Shown here piece by piece: positions 1 to 7,874 of a DNA stretch of 23,095 bases. Origin of the DNA: an uncultured bacterium (GTDB lineage Bacteria > Armatimonadota > UBA5829 > DSUL01); contig CALCJH010000230.1 of assembly GCA_937967775.1 (NCBI GenBank), positions 1 through 23,095 of the forward strand, given 5' to 3'. Numbering within the stretch: the first letter of the stretch is position 1; every line of letters starts with the position of its first letter. Below the pieces are notes generated by a model. That model worked only from the letters and a program-made list of their open reading frames with translations. It was not told the DNA's origin and did not search any database. The position numbers and the translations under genes were made by a program.

Positions 1-402
1 CTCCTCACGCTTATGCGGCCTCTGATGAGGCGGCAGGCGCACGATCTGTTCCGCACGTTCATCCGTCCGCTGGCCGAGACGTATGTCCGGGGATGGAGAG
101 AGGGTCGAGACCTGGTGTTCCACAGTGCTCCCGCCCTTCTATTGTTCCACCACTCGCCATATGCCGACCCGGTCGACAGCGTCATCCCTTGCACCTATGC
201 GATGCTGGCGGCCGAATCGCTCGGGCTTGGAACGACGATGATTGGCGGTGCGGCTCCGGTGCTGAAACGAAACCGGACTCTGTGCGCGCGGCTGGGCATT
301 CCTGAAGGCAATACACCTTCCATCGCACTGGTCATCGGCTATCCTGCAGTCCAGTTCCACAGGGGAATCCGCAGACGCTTCTCCACCGTGCACGAGGTAT
401 AG
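1..402 (+). CDS. Nitroreductase-family protein, C-terminal part (5' end outside window)
   Basis: The reading frame is open from base 1 (codons L-L-T-L precede the first ATG at 13), so this is the 3' end of a longer gene. The last 80 or so residues have the nitroreductase C-terminal pattern: a helix rich in small residues (AMLAAESLGLGTTMIGG), then LGIPEGNTPSIALVIGYPAVQF and a basic tail RGIRRRF. In this family that segment packs against FMN, and the LGIP..y.p.....GYP stretch precedes the last strand. The RGIRR-type tail is common in nitroreductases fused to, or coupled with, ferredoxin domains; the N-terminal half that would show this lies outside the window. Substrate cannot be stated. It is transcribed toward a hairpin at 504-520 and converges on the decayed minus-strand gene. 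Confidence 0.75.
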   Translation, partial: LLTLMRPLMRRQAHDLFRTFIRPLAETYVRGWREGRDLVFHSAPALLLFHHSPYADPVDSVIPCTYAMLAAESLGLGTTMIGGAAPVLKRNRTLCARLGIPEGNTPSIALVIGYPAVQFHRGIRRRFSTVHEV

Positions 403-503
403 GCGGCCGGCCCTCGTATCAACGATTCGTCGGCTGCATCTCCGATCCGTCGTGTTGCCGGTTCTATCCGCACAGTTTTGGAATCCGAAGGACGGGCACC
501 CCT

Positions 504-520
504 CCGAAGGGACCCTTCGG
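504..520. terminator. Perfect hairpin between convergent genes
   Basis: CCGAAGGG at 504-511 pairs with CCCTTCGG at 513-520, a perfect palindrome around one base. It lies between the nitroreductase stop (402) and the stop of the minus-strand remnant (529), where a bidirectional terminator would be expected. There is no clear T-tract on either side, so an intrinsic terminator role is only possible. Confidence 0.35.
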
Positions 521-528
521 CGCGACCC

Positions 529-1540
529 TCACCTCAGTGCGTTGGCATCGAACGGTTCTCCCGATGCTCCTTCGGCCGTCAGCGTGATAGAGTGAACGGC
601 CACGCCCAGCGTTCGGGCATCCAGGGTCTGAAGATCCCGGCCCCCCTCTCTTGCCAGCTCCGCCGGAGACCAGCCGCGGCATCGCAGCGTAAGCCGGACC
701 ATGTTCTCTTTCTGCGGCGGAAGCGTCGCCCGGAGCGTCTGAAGACCCGGCGAGATGATGGCCGCGATCCTTGTGCCGCCCAGATACAGGCCCGCGTCCT
801 GGTGAAGGGCCGGCTCCGGTGCCACCAGCTCGACCGTCACCGTGTAGGGCTTTCCGGGCTGCACCGGCATCCTGAACTCCGAATCCTCTGTGGACCAGCG
901 CATGGGCCCCTCTTTGCCGAACGACGGCGGCATGGCTTCCCGGCCGTGGAACCGACGCAGGAAGCGTGAATCTTTCTCGCCGCCGACCAGCAGCCTGTAG
1001 CTGGCCAGAGCACGCACGGGAAGGGGCGCCGGAAGCGGTTCATTGGCTATCATCTGCGTGCGGCCGCCCGACTCGTTTTCCACCACCAGCCCGCCCACTG
1101 CCTGATTGCCCATCAGGATGGCCGAGCGAACTCCGGCATTAATCTTAACGTGGACGCTTCCCTCCCCGAACGTGTTTCCGTTCAGAATGATGCGCCCGCC
1201 GTCAGCCTGGACAGCGGAGCTGGATGCGGCTCCGACGTCGAAGGAGCCAAACTCCACAGCCGTGGCGGTGAACTGTGCCTCGTCGGAACGGAGCCAGACG
1301 CACCGGTCCAGGGGCCTCCCAAAGGGAGCTGTTGGACAGGCTGACCTTGCCTTTCACACCTGGCGCAATCTCGATTCCCCCGCTGTCACGAAGCTGCCAC
1401 GCGCCCACCAGCTGGGCGTTTGTGATCAGCAGCCCTCCGCCCGAGCCTACGGATTCCACCAGCACGGGTCTCCGGCACTGTCGGCCCGTCGGGACATCTG
1501 GCGAGGTCGGGGACTACGTTGACTTTTGTCGCCGCACTGC
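529..1540 (-). pseudogene. Decayed right-handed beta-helix protein, two frameshifts, no start
   Basis: On the minus strand three successive frames carry one continuous protein-like sequence. From about 1535 to 1468 the text reads AATKVNVVPDLARCPDGPTV; from 1465 to 1314 it reads VLVESVGSGGGLLITNAQLV and on to LSNSSLWE; from about 1311 to the stop at 529-531 it reads LDRCVWLRSDEAQFTATAVE, with the longest intact piece at 1257-529. Each junction is a +1 shift at a short C run (G run at 1311-1314; C run of the minus strand at 1466-1468). The first part has the short hydrophobic/Asn/Gly-rich rungs of a right-handed parallel beta-helix (GGLLITNAQL, GGRIILNGNTF, VRSAILMGNQA). The last 130 residues form a beta-rich domain ending TLGVAVHSITLTA, as seen on secreted carbohydrate-active proteins. 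No start codon with a ribosome site is visible upstream. Decay is the simplest reading; base-call errors in the two homopolymers are the alternative for the frameshifts but not for the missing start. Confidence 0.6.
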
Positions 1541-1945
1541 GTGCAGGTGTGGACGATGATTCTCGGGCCAGGTCACGCCGTCACGGCGCACGTCCTGACG
1601 GCCAACTTCCTTGCAACGCTGGAAGCGCCGGGGAATCTCCCCGAATCAGGCCTGAAGGCTCAGGGGCAAGGTGCGTTTCGGCGCCATCCCGCAGGTCGGC
1701 AGCCCGGGTTCCGGCAGCCTGAACTCTTCGCACCTGTCTCTGCAGGCTCGCCGGAGGGCCGCGCTGCTTTTAACTGCCCTTCGAGCCTGACAGCTGGCCG
1801 ACGACAGGTGCGGCAGTTTGTTAGGAAGTCGCCTTTCGTCTGGCGGAAGCGGCGGCCGACTGCCCGCCGCGGTCCTGCGCAGCGGGCGCTCTGCAACCAG
1901 TTTGTGCGGATTTAGACTTCAAAGACCCGAAATGAAAAGATGGGA
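1541..1945. other. About 400 nt without a supportable gene
   Basis: No frame here has a credible start, ribosome site and family-like sequence. On the minus strand between about 1815 and 1690 there are cysteine pairs in shifted frames (NCRTCRRPA in one; CRDRCEEFRLPEPGLPTC in the next) that resemble a broken zinc-ribbon. I regard this as degenerate DNA adjoining the pseudogene and record the cysteine pattern separately as a weak finding. Confidence 0.4.
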
Positions 1946-1974
1946 TTGACTGGTCCGGCGATCTGTGTTAGATT
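1946..1974 (+). promoter_or_regulatory. Sigma70-type promoter of the sugar-acid operon
   Basis: TTGACT (1946-1951), a 17-nt spacer and TAGATT (1969-1974) match the -35/-10 consensus at five and four of six positions. The predicted start point is near 1981, which excludes translation from 1965 and supports the ATG at 2049. The -10 region runs into GATTATCA (1971-1978), an octamer that recurs at the promoter near 9558. Confidence 0.6.
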
Positions 1975-2048
1975 ATCAGCTGATGGATATCGCTCGGACT
2001 ACCTTCCCGGGTTTCCGGGCGGCAAGTAGTCTGGGAAGGTTAGACGCG

Positions 2049-3671
2049 ATGAAGCAGAAGGGATTGGATCGCAGGAGGTTTCTTCAGGCATCTGCAGCAT
2101 CTGTTGCCGCGGTTTCGGTCGGGGCCGGCCAGAGATCTCAGGGAGCGATTCAGCAAGAAGCAGGTGGTGCCGTGAATGTCAGAACTTTTCAGGAACCGGT
2201 GGGGGAGCCTTACCGGCTGCACGGCCGCCGGCTCGTTTTTACCAACTGGCTCTTCATCAGACCGGGCAGCTTCGCCTGGCTGGATGAGCAGGACAACAAC
2301 GTCACTGTGGGCGGAAACGCGGGCCCGTGGGGGCCGCGCTTCTCAAAGGCAGAGTTCCCTTACGGCATCAGACTGGTGGCGCGCAAGGCCGGCCGCATTG
2401 GTCCGGTGATGACCATCCCCGAAGGAGAGAGCCCGCTCAATCTTGTGCTGGGGTCTGTCATTCAGGAAGAGGGGAAGTATCGCGCCTGGGTTGGCTCGCA
2501 CTACAGAGAGTCTACGGACGGCGTGAACTGGGGGCCCCCGGTAAGATGCGAGAAAGAGGGAGGCGATCCAATCAGCCTGTGGGGCGGCACAGTCTTCATT
2601 GACCCCTCTGCGCGCCGGGACGAGCGCTTCAAATGGGTGGGACTCGGCAATCTTTCGCGTGAGGATTTCGAGCGCTTCAAGTCGCGGTATCCTGATCGCT
2701 GGGAGACGCGCTGCGATCGAATTGACCATATCGTTGCGGTGGTCGGGGCGGTCTCAGGCGACGGCGTCCACTGGAAGTTGCTGCCCGAGCCGCTCGTCGC
2801 GGAGCACAGCGACACGCACATCACCGCCTACTATGACACGCGCCTCCGAAAGTATGTCATCTACACGCGGAACTACATGTTCTGGCCCAGTGCCGACCCG
2901 AACGCCCCGAACACAGTTCCGTGGTGGGAGATCGCACGCCGGTCAATAGGCCGGACTGAGAGCGACCGGTTCGAGGCCTTTCCGGTCTCGGAGCCGATTC
3001 TGGTTCCGGATCCCTCCCTGGAGGCCTCCGAGCTGCTCTACACGAACTGCCGCACGGCCGTTCCGGGGGCGCCGGACCTGCATCTGATGTTTCCGGCCAT
3101 CTGGCATCTGATTGACGATACCACTTCCACAGTTGTGGCCTCCAGCCACGATGGGAAGGTCTGGACCTATCTGCCCGGAGGGCCGGTTCTTGAGACGCCG
3201 GAGTTTGGCGAATGGGATGGAGGATGCCATTTCGCCGGACCGAACCTGATCGAGCTTCCGAACGGCGACTTTGCGCTGCCTTACTGTGGTTACAACTTCC
3301 CGCACAAGTATCCCAGGGGCCAGTTGAAGAACGGGGTCGGTTACGCCGTCTGGCCAAAGGGGCGGCTGATTGCTCTTGAGGCTCGGGAGCGTGGAGAGTT
3401 CACCACCGCGGCGTTCCTTGCTCCCGGGCGGAAGATGAAGATCAATGCGGTGACGGCGCGGGCCGGTCACATCCGTATCGAGGTGGTGGACCTTGCAAAA
3501 GGCATTGCTCCCGGGCGCAGCTTCGCCGACTGCGACCCCGTGGTTGGCGACCGGTTCCGGCATCCGGTGACCTGGAAGGGTCAAAATGACCTTGGCCACA
3601 CCGAAGGCGCCCCGATACGGCTGCGCTTCCACATGGAACGGGCGGCGATCTATGCGCTTGACTTCGAATAG
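2049..3671 (+). CDS. Tat-exported glycosidase-like beta-propeller protein
   Basis: The frame opens further upstream, but ATG 2049 is chosen: it follows GGAAGG with a 9-nt gap, lies downstream of the predicted transcription start, and begins a twin-arginine signal (RRRFLQ at residues 8-13, then an Ala/Val-rich segment to about residue 28). The 540-residue product has repeated propeller-blade motifs with the DG-x-x-W signature (STDGVNW near 155, SGDGVHW near 236, SSHDGKVW near 365), as in GH32/GH43/sialidase-like folds. A C-terminal beta-sandwich starts near 440 and carries the ...INAVTARAGHIRIEV... ADCDPVVGDRFRHPVTWKG pattern found on exported glycosidase-like proteins of Planctomycetota-type bacteria. 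It probably binds or cleaves a polysaccharide outside the cytoplasm. First gene of a six-gene operon; the next gene starts 19 nt downstream. Activity and substrate are not evident from sequence; a non-catalytic propeller is possible. Confidence 0.75.
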   Translation: MKQKGLDRRRFLQASAASVAAVSVGAGQRSQGAIQQEAGGAVNVRTFQEPVGEPYRLHGRRLVFTNWLFIRPGSFAWLDEQDNNVTVGGNAGPWGPRFSKAEFPYGIRLVARKAGRIGPVMTIPEGESPLNLVLGSVIQEEGKYRAWVGSHYRESTDGVNWGPPVRCEKEGGDPISLWGGTVFIDPSARRDERFKWVGLGNLSREDFERFKSRYPDRWETRCDRIDHIVAVVGAVSGDGVHWKLLPEPLVAEHSDTHITAYYDTRLRKYVIYTRNYMFWPSADPNAPNTVPWWEIARRSIGRTESDRFEAFPVSEPILVPDPSLEASELLYTNCRTAVPGAPDLHLMFPAIWHLIDDTTSTVVASSHDGKVWTYLPGGPVLETPEFGEWDGGCHFAGPNLIELPNGDFALPYCGYNFPHKYPRGQLKNGVGYAVWPKGRLIALEARERGEFTTAAFLAPGRKMKINAVTARAGHIRIEVVDLAKGIAPGRSFADCDPVVGDRFRHPVTWKGQNDLGHTEGAPIRLRFHMERAAIYALDFE

Positions 3672-3690
3672 ACACAGCCCGGCAGCCTCG

Positions 3691-5097
3691 ATGCGGCTGG
3701 AGGAGATCGAGCGTCTGCAGCACTGGCCGGGATCCGGGCCGGATGCCCGGAGGGCTGTCCGCGAGTGGCTTCAGGCGTCCGGACGCAGGCTGGTGGTGGC
3801 GGACGATGACCCGACCGGCACTCAGACGGTGCGGGATGTTCCGGTTTACCTGGACTGGTCTGCCCGAGAGATGCGAGAAGCGATGACCGGCGGGGATCCG
3901 GTATTCTACGTGTCCACCAACTCCAGAAGCCTCCCGGAGTCGGAGGCTGCGGACATCGGCCGGGATGTGGGACAAGCCCTGGCCGCCGCAGCGAGCGGCG
4001 TCGGGGCGCGCTTTCTCGTCGCATCCCGAAGCGACAGCACGCTGCGCGGTCACTTCCCCGGGGAAGTGGCCGCTCTCGCGGAGGGGGCCGGGCTTCAGCC
4101 GGACGGGATAATTATCGCGCCGGCTTTCTTCGAGGGCGGTCGGTACACGCTGGGTGATGTCCAATTCGTGGCGCGGGGGCGGGAGGTGGTCTCGGCGGAG
4201 CAGACGGAGTTCGCCCGAGACCCGGTTTTCGGCTACTCCAGCGGCAATCTCAGAGAGTGGGTGCAGGAAAAGACAAGGGGTCGCTGGCAGAAGGACGACG
4301 TGCTTTCCATCTCCCTTCGCACGCTGCGCGATGGAGGGCCGGACGCGGTGGCGGAGACGCTCTGCTCCTGCGGCGGCGGACAGCCGGTGGTCGTGAACGC
4401 CGTCTGCTACGCGGATTTCGACGTGTTTGTCCTGGGACTGCAGAAGGCGGAGGATTCGGGCCGAACGTTCGTCTATCGCTGCTCCGCTTCGTTCGTGAAG
4501 TCGCGCGGGGGATTCCCGGATGCATCTCTCCTTCAATCTGACGAGATTTCACCGTCCGGCGGCGGAGTGCTGGTGGTCGCCGGTTCGTATGTCGAGCGCA
4601 CGGGCAGGCAGCTGCGTGTGCTTCTGAACTCGGGCGCGGCCGCGGGCCGTGAGCTCCGGGTCGAGGCGTTGATGGACGAGCCGGAGCGCGAGCGGGAGAT
4701 CCGGGAGTGCTCACAGTGGGCAGACGGATGTCTGAGCGGCGGTCGGTCCGCTGTGGTTTTTACTTCCCGCGAGCGTCTCCCTTTAGAGGGGCAGGCTTTT
4801 CTCGATGCCGGGCGGCGAATCATCGCCGGCCTGTGCGAGGTGGTGGCGTCGGTCACAGTCCGTCCGGCCTGCGTCATCACGAAGGGTGGCATCACCAGCA
4901 TCGAGATCGCGAGATCGGCCCTGGGCGCGAAACGCGCGCGGGTGCTTGGACAGATCCTTCCGGGGGTCCCTGTTTGGCGGCTGGATGAGGGAAGCCGCTG
5001 GCCCGGTGTTCCCTTGGTGGTCTTTCCGGGGAACGTGGGCGACGAGGGCGCTCTGCTGGATGCGGTCCGGGTGGCGTGCGGGGGAGTGGCGGTATGA
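3691..5097 (+). CDS. Four-carbon acid sugar kinase family (DUF1537)
   Basis: The 468-residue product from ATG 3691 fits the family's normal length. ATG 3652 is a possible alternative start but lies inside the previous gene and adds an unconserved leader. The N-terminal substrate domain carries VADDDPTGTQTV (residues 36-47) and SRSDSTLRGHFPGE (112-125, the conserved DSTLRGH). The C-terminal nucleotide domain carries VVAGSYVERTGRQL (295-308), VITKGGITSIEIA (395-407), LGQILPGVPVW and FPGNVGDEGALLDAV (445-459). Characterised relatives phosphorylate 3-oxo-tetronates, tetronates or similar sugar acids with ATP. The KGGITS...LGQ.LPGVP...FPGNVG subtype is the one I associate with 3-hydroxyisobutyrate-dehydrogenase-type partners, and such a gene lies two positions downstream. 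The stop overlaps the next ATG (ATGA, 5094-5097), so translation is probably coupled. Exact substrate is unknown. Confidence 0.88.
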   Translation: MRLEEIERLQHWPGSGPDARRAVREWLQASGRRLVVADDDPTGTQTVRDVPVYLDWSAREMREAMTGGDPVFYVSTNSRSLPESEAADIGRDVGQALAAAASGVGARFLVASRSDSTLRGHFPGEVAALAEGAGLQPDGIIIAPAFFEGGRYTLGDVQFVARGREVVSAEQTEFARDPVFGYSSGNLREWVQEKTRGRWQKDDVLSISLRTLRDGGPDAVAETLCSCGGGQPVVVNAVCYADFDVFVLGLQKAEDSGRTFVYRCSASFVKSRGGFPDASLLQSDEISPSGGGVLVVAGSYVERTGRQLRVLLNSGAAAGRELRVEALMDEPEREREIRECSQWADGCLSGGRSAVVFTSRERLPLEGQAFLDAGRRIIAGLCEVVASVTVRPACVITKGGITSIEIARSALGAKRARVLGQILPGVPVWRLDEGSRWPGVPLVVFPGNVGDEGALLDAVRVACGGVAV

Positions 5098-6074
5098 AAT
5101 ACGCAAGCCTGGGCCGCTCCCCTCTGAAAGTCTCCCGATTCTGCTTCGGCGCCATGTCCTTCGGGGCCGTCAACGACGCTGCGGAGTCCGAGCGGCTGGT
5201 CCGAAGGGCGCTGGACCTTGGAATCAACTTTTTCGACACGGCCGTCGCCTACACCGACGGTCAATCCGAGGAATTTCTCGGCCGCGCCATAAAACCCGTG
5301 CGCGATCAGGTGGTGCTGTGCACAAAATTCGGCTCGCGACAGGAGATCGGAGGGGGCATCAATGACAGGGACAGCTCCCGATACCATCTGGTCCGGGCGA
5401 TCGAGACCAGCCTGAGGCGTCTGCAGACCGACTATGTGGACCTGTATCTCGTCCACATGCCGCACCCGAGGATGAATCTGGAGGAGACCCTGGCGGCTCT
5501 GGACCTGCTGGTCCGCCAGGGCAAGGTGCTGTATGTCGGCTGCTCCAATTTTCCGGCCTGGCTCCTTTGCAAAGCCCTGTGGTTGAGCGACGTTGGTGGG
5601 TGGTGCTCCTTCGGGACGCTGCAGTCGGCATACAACCTGATAGAGAGAGGGGTTGAGCTCGAAATCCTCCCGCTCTGCCAAGCCGAGGGGATCGCGTTTA
5701 TGGCCTACCGGGGGCTGTGCCGGGGAATTCTGGCAGGCCGGTATCTGGAGTCCGGGGGAGAGGCGGACGAGAGGGCCGCGCATCTTCAGCAAAAGCATTC
5801 TGAGGGGCTCCAGAAGCTGCAGGAGTTTGCGACCGCAACGGGCATAACGCCGGCCCAGGCCGCGGTCGCCTGGCTACTTGCGCACCCTGTGGTGACGTGC
5901 GCCGTTGCGGGTCCCACGCGCGAGGCGGAGCTGGAGGAACTCTCCGCCGCGGCGGACCTAGAGCTGACGCCCGACCAGCAAGAGGTCCTCTCCAGCGCTT
6001 TCCCAGTTTCGGTGGAGGACGACCAGATCGGCGTGCACGCTGCCTGGCGCACCAGGCTGGATCTGTTGAGGTGA
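5094..6074 (+). CDS. Aldo/keto reductase
   Basis: ATG 5094 overlaps the kinase stop and starts the canonical MKYASLGRSPLKVS strand; an upstream in-frame ATG at 5076 adds only six residues. The 326-residue (beta/alpha)8 protein has the complete AKR catalytic tetrad by position: Asp48 and Tyr53 in FFDTAVAYTDG, Lys78 in LCTKFGS and His121 in YLVHMPHP. It also has the GKVLYVGCSNF strand and the C-terminal VAGPTREAELEE cofactor segment that binds the 2'-phosphate/adenine side of NADPH. The family reduces or oxidises sugar carbonyls. In this operon it may interconvert a sugar and its keto form, or prepare the substrate of the kinase or reductase. It stands 2 nt from the next start. The step it performs is inferred from context only. 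Confidence 0.88.
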   Translation: MKYASLGRSPLKVSRFCFGAMSFGAVNDAAESERLVRRALDLGINFFDTAVAYTDGQSEEFLGRAIKPVRDQVVLCTKFGSRQEIGGGINDRDSSRYHLVRAIETSLRRLQTDYVDLYLVHMPHPRMNLEETLAALDLLVRQGKVLYVGCSNFPAWLLCKALWLSDVGGWCSFGTLQSAYNLIERGVELEILPLCQAEGIAFMAYRGLCRGILAGRYLESGGEADERAAHLQQKHSEGLQKLQEFATATGITPAQAAVAWLLAHPVVTCAVAGPTREAELEELSAAADLELTPDQQEVLSSAFPVSVEDDQIGVHAAWRTRLDLLR

Positions 6075-6076
6075 GG

Positions 6077-6994
6077 ATGGCAGCGGAGAGGTCAGGGAGG
6101 ATCGGATTCATCGGGCTGGGAGTGATGGGGGCTCCCATGGCCCGGAACCTGCGGAAAAAGTTCGAGCAGGTGTGCGTCTACGATTGCGATCGCTCCCGCC
6201 TCTCCGTATTCTCCCCGGGAGAATACCGGCTGGCAGATGGCGCAGCGCAGGTGGCCGAAGAGTCCGACGTGGTGGTTCTTTCGCTGCCAGGGTCGGATTC
6301 TGTGCGGGATGTGGTGCTCGGTTCGGAGGGTGTCTCGGGACACCTGGCCGCAGGTTCCGTGGTAATTGACACCGGTACCACGGAGCCCTCCGTCAGCCGC
6401 AGCATTGCCGGCGAGCTGGCGTCACGGGACATCGGTTTCCTGGACGCTCCCGTCAGCGGGGGAGAGAAAGCCGCAATTGAAGGGACGCTCTCCTTCATGG
6501 TTGGCGGCGGGAAAGATGTCTTCGAGCGCTGCCTACCGATCCTGCGGGCGATGGGTTCCAGCGTCATCAGGGTCGGGGAGAGCGGCTCGGGTTCGGTTGC
6601 CAAACTGGTCAACAACCTGATCGTGGGCGCCGAGTTCGCCGCGATCGCCGAAGGCTTTGCTCTGGCCGTGAAGAGCGGACTGGATCCCGGCGTGCTTTAC
6701 GAGGCCATACGCGGCGGCTGGGCTCAATCGAAGGTGCTGGACGTCAGCACCCAAGCCTTTCTCCGGCGCGACTTCCGGCCGGGCGGGTCTGTGGATATCC
6801 ACTGGAAAGACCTCGGATACGCCCTCTCGCTCGCCAGAAATGTGGATGTTCCGACGCCCGTGACCGCCATCGTCCACGAAATCTTCAAAGCGGCCCGGGC
6901 AGGCAGGAAGGGGAGGATGGCCCAGCCCGCCATTGTGATGCTCTGGGAAGAGTTGCTGAATATCAGGGTAGGAAGGCAGGACGAAGATGAATAA
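6077..6994 (+). CDS. 3-hydroxyisobutyrate dehydrogenase-family reductase (GarR/LtnD-like)
   Basis: ATG 6077 follows GAGG at 6068-6071 and gives 305 residues, the family norm; the frame extends further upstream but only through the previous gene. The N-terminal Rossmann fold has IGFIGLGVMGAPMARNL (GxGxxG at 13-18). The substrate loop is FLDAPVSGGEKAAIEGTLSFMVGG (DAPVSGG at 123-129). The catalytic lysine is Lys176 in SVAKLVNN, and a second conserved lysine is Lys244 in HWKDLGYAL. Members reduce tartronate semialdehyde to glycerate, or oxidise L-threonate, D-erythronate-like acids and 3-hydroxyisobutyrate. Beside an HpcH/HpaI aldolase, the tartronate-semialdehyde reductase role is attractive. 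Beside a DUF1537 kinase, a tetronate dehydrogenase role is equally plausible. It overlaps the aldolase gene by 8 nt. Confidence 0.88.
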   Translation: MAAERSGRIGFIGLGVMGAPMARNLRKKFEQVCVYDCDRSRLSVFSPGEYRLADGAAQVAEESDVVVLSLPGSDSVRDVVLGSEGVSGHLAAGSVVIDTGTTEPSVSRSIAGELASRDIGFLDAPVSGGEKAAIEGTLSFMVGGGKDVFERCLPILRAMGSSVIRVGESGSGSVAKLVNNLIVGAEFAAIAEGFALAVKSGLDPGVLYEAIRGGWAQSKVLDVSTQAFLRRDFRPGGSVDIHWKDLGYALSLARNVDVPTPVTAIVHEIFKAARAGRKGRMAQPAIVMLWEELLNIRVGRQDEDE

Positions 6995-7805
6995 AGTTCA
7001 AAGTCGCATCGAGGCTCTGCGCAGACCTCTGCTGGGGCTGGCGTGCTACACGTACAATCCTCCGTTTGTTGACATGCTGGGCCACCTGGGGGTGGACGTG
7101 CTCTGGATCGAAATGGAGCACTCCCACATCTCGTTCGCGCAGGCAGCGGACCTGTGCCGAATCGGCGCGGGACTCGGTCTTCTGACCATGATCCGAATAC
7201 CGGATGCGCGGCGGGAGAGCGTCCTGAAGGCGGCCGAATGCGGCCCCGACATTCTGGACTTGCCGATGGCCAACTCGGTCGAAGCGGTGGCCGGCTTCGT
7301 TAGCCACGCGCGGTTCGCTCCGGAGGGAACGCGCGGCTTCTTCGCCGCCTCTCGAGCAGTGAACTACGGGTTCGGCCCGGGCATTGCGGACATTCAGCAG
7401 GCCATCAACGAGGAGCTGTGCCTGCTGGCGCAGATCGAGACCAGAGAGGCTGTGGCGCAGGCCGGCGAGATCTGTGATTTACCGGGACTGGACGGAATCT
7501 TTCTGGGGCCCGGTGATCTTTCATCCAGCTTCGGCCTCTCCGGCCAGACTTCGCACCCTGTGGTGTTGCAGGCCCTCCATGATACTGTTCGCGTTGCGCG
7601 CCAGCGGGGCAGGCTGGTGGCCATAGCGACTGCACCTGCTGGCATTGAACAGTGGGCGGCTGAAGGGGTGGACCTGGTGTTCGTCGGCAGCGACATCAGC
7701 TGCCTGAAGGGCGGACTACTCGAGACCCTTTCCGCCGCGCGAGGGGGTGGGCGTCGGGAAGTGGCCGCGCAGGAGGTGCCGCCGCTCGCCACAAAGCCTC
7801 TCTGA
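6987..7805 (+). CDS. HpcH/HpaI-type class II aldolase
   Basis: The ATG at 6987 lies inside the end of the reductase gene, 6 nt after GGAAGGCAGG. The 272-residue product has the metal-dependent pyruvate aldolase pattern of HpaI and GarL: the catalytic His45 and Glu44 in WIEMEHS, Arg70 in MIRIP (carbonyl binding), metal ligands Glu151 in AQIETREAV and Asp177 in FLGPGDLSSSFG, and the DLPMANSVEAV and FVGSD strands. The family cleaves 2-keto-3-deoxy acids (2-keto-3-deoxyglucarate, 4-hydroxy-2-oxoheptanedioate) to pyruvate and an aldehyde. A cut giving tartronate or malonate semialdehyde would feed the upstream reductase. The last 25 residues look unstructured and vary in the family. The substrate is an inference from the neighbours. 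Confidence 0.88.
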   Translation: MNKVQSRIEALRRPLLGLACYTYNPPFVDMLGHLGVDVLWIEMEHSHISFAQAADLCRIGAGLGLLTMIRIPDARRESVLKAAECGPDILDLPMANSVEAVAGFVSHARFAPEGTRGFFAASRAVNYGFGPGIADIQQAINEELCLLAQIETREAVAQAGEICDLPGLDGIFLGPGDLSSSFGLSGQTSHPVVLQALHDTVRVARQRGRLVAIATAPAGIEQWAAEGVDLVFVGSDISCLKGGLLETLSAARGGGRREVAAQEVPPLATKPL

Positions 7806-7874
7806 CGCTACGGCGCTTGCCGGACGCAAATGTCCCGCCGCATTCGCGGCCGGGCTGGAAAGGAGCATGGCCCG

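Noticed and set aside
1526..1915. Plus-strand frame of 129 codons
   Set aside because: No ribosome site, no family resemblance, and it lies in degenerate DNA.
4533..5798. Minus-strand frame of 421 codons opposite kinase and reductase genes
   Set aside because: It spans two genuine genes with catalytic motifs and has no protein-like pattern of its own.
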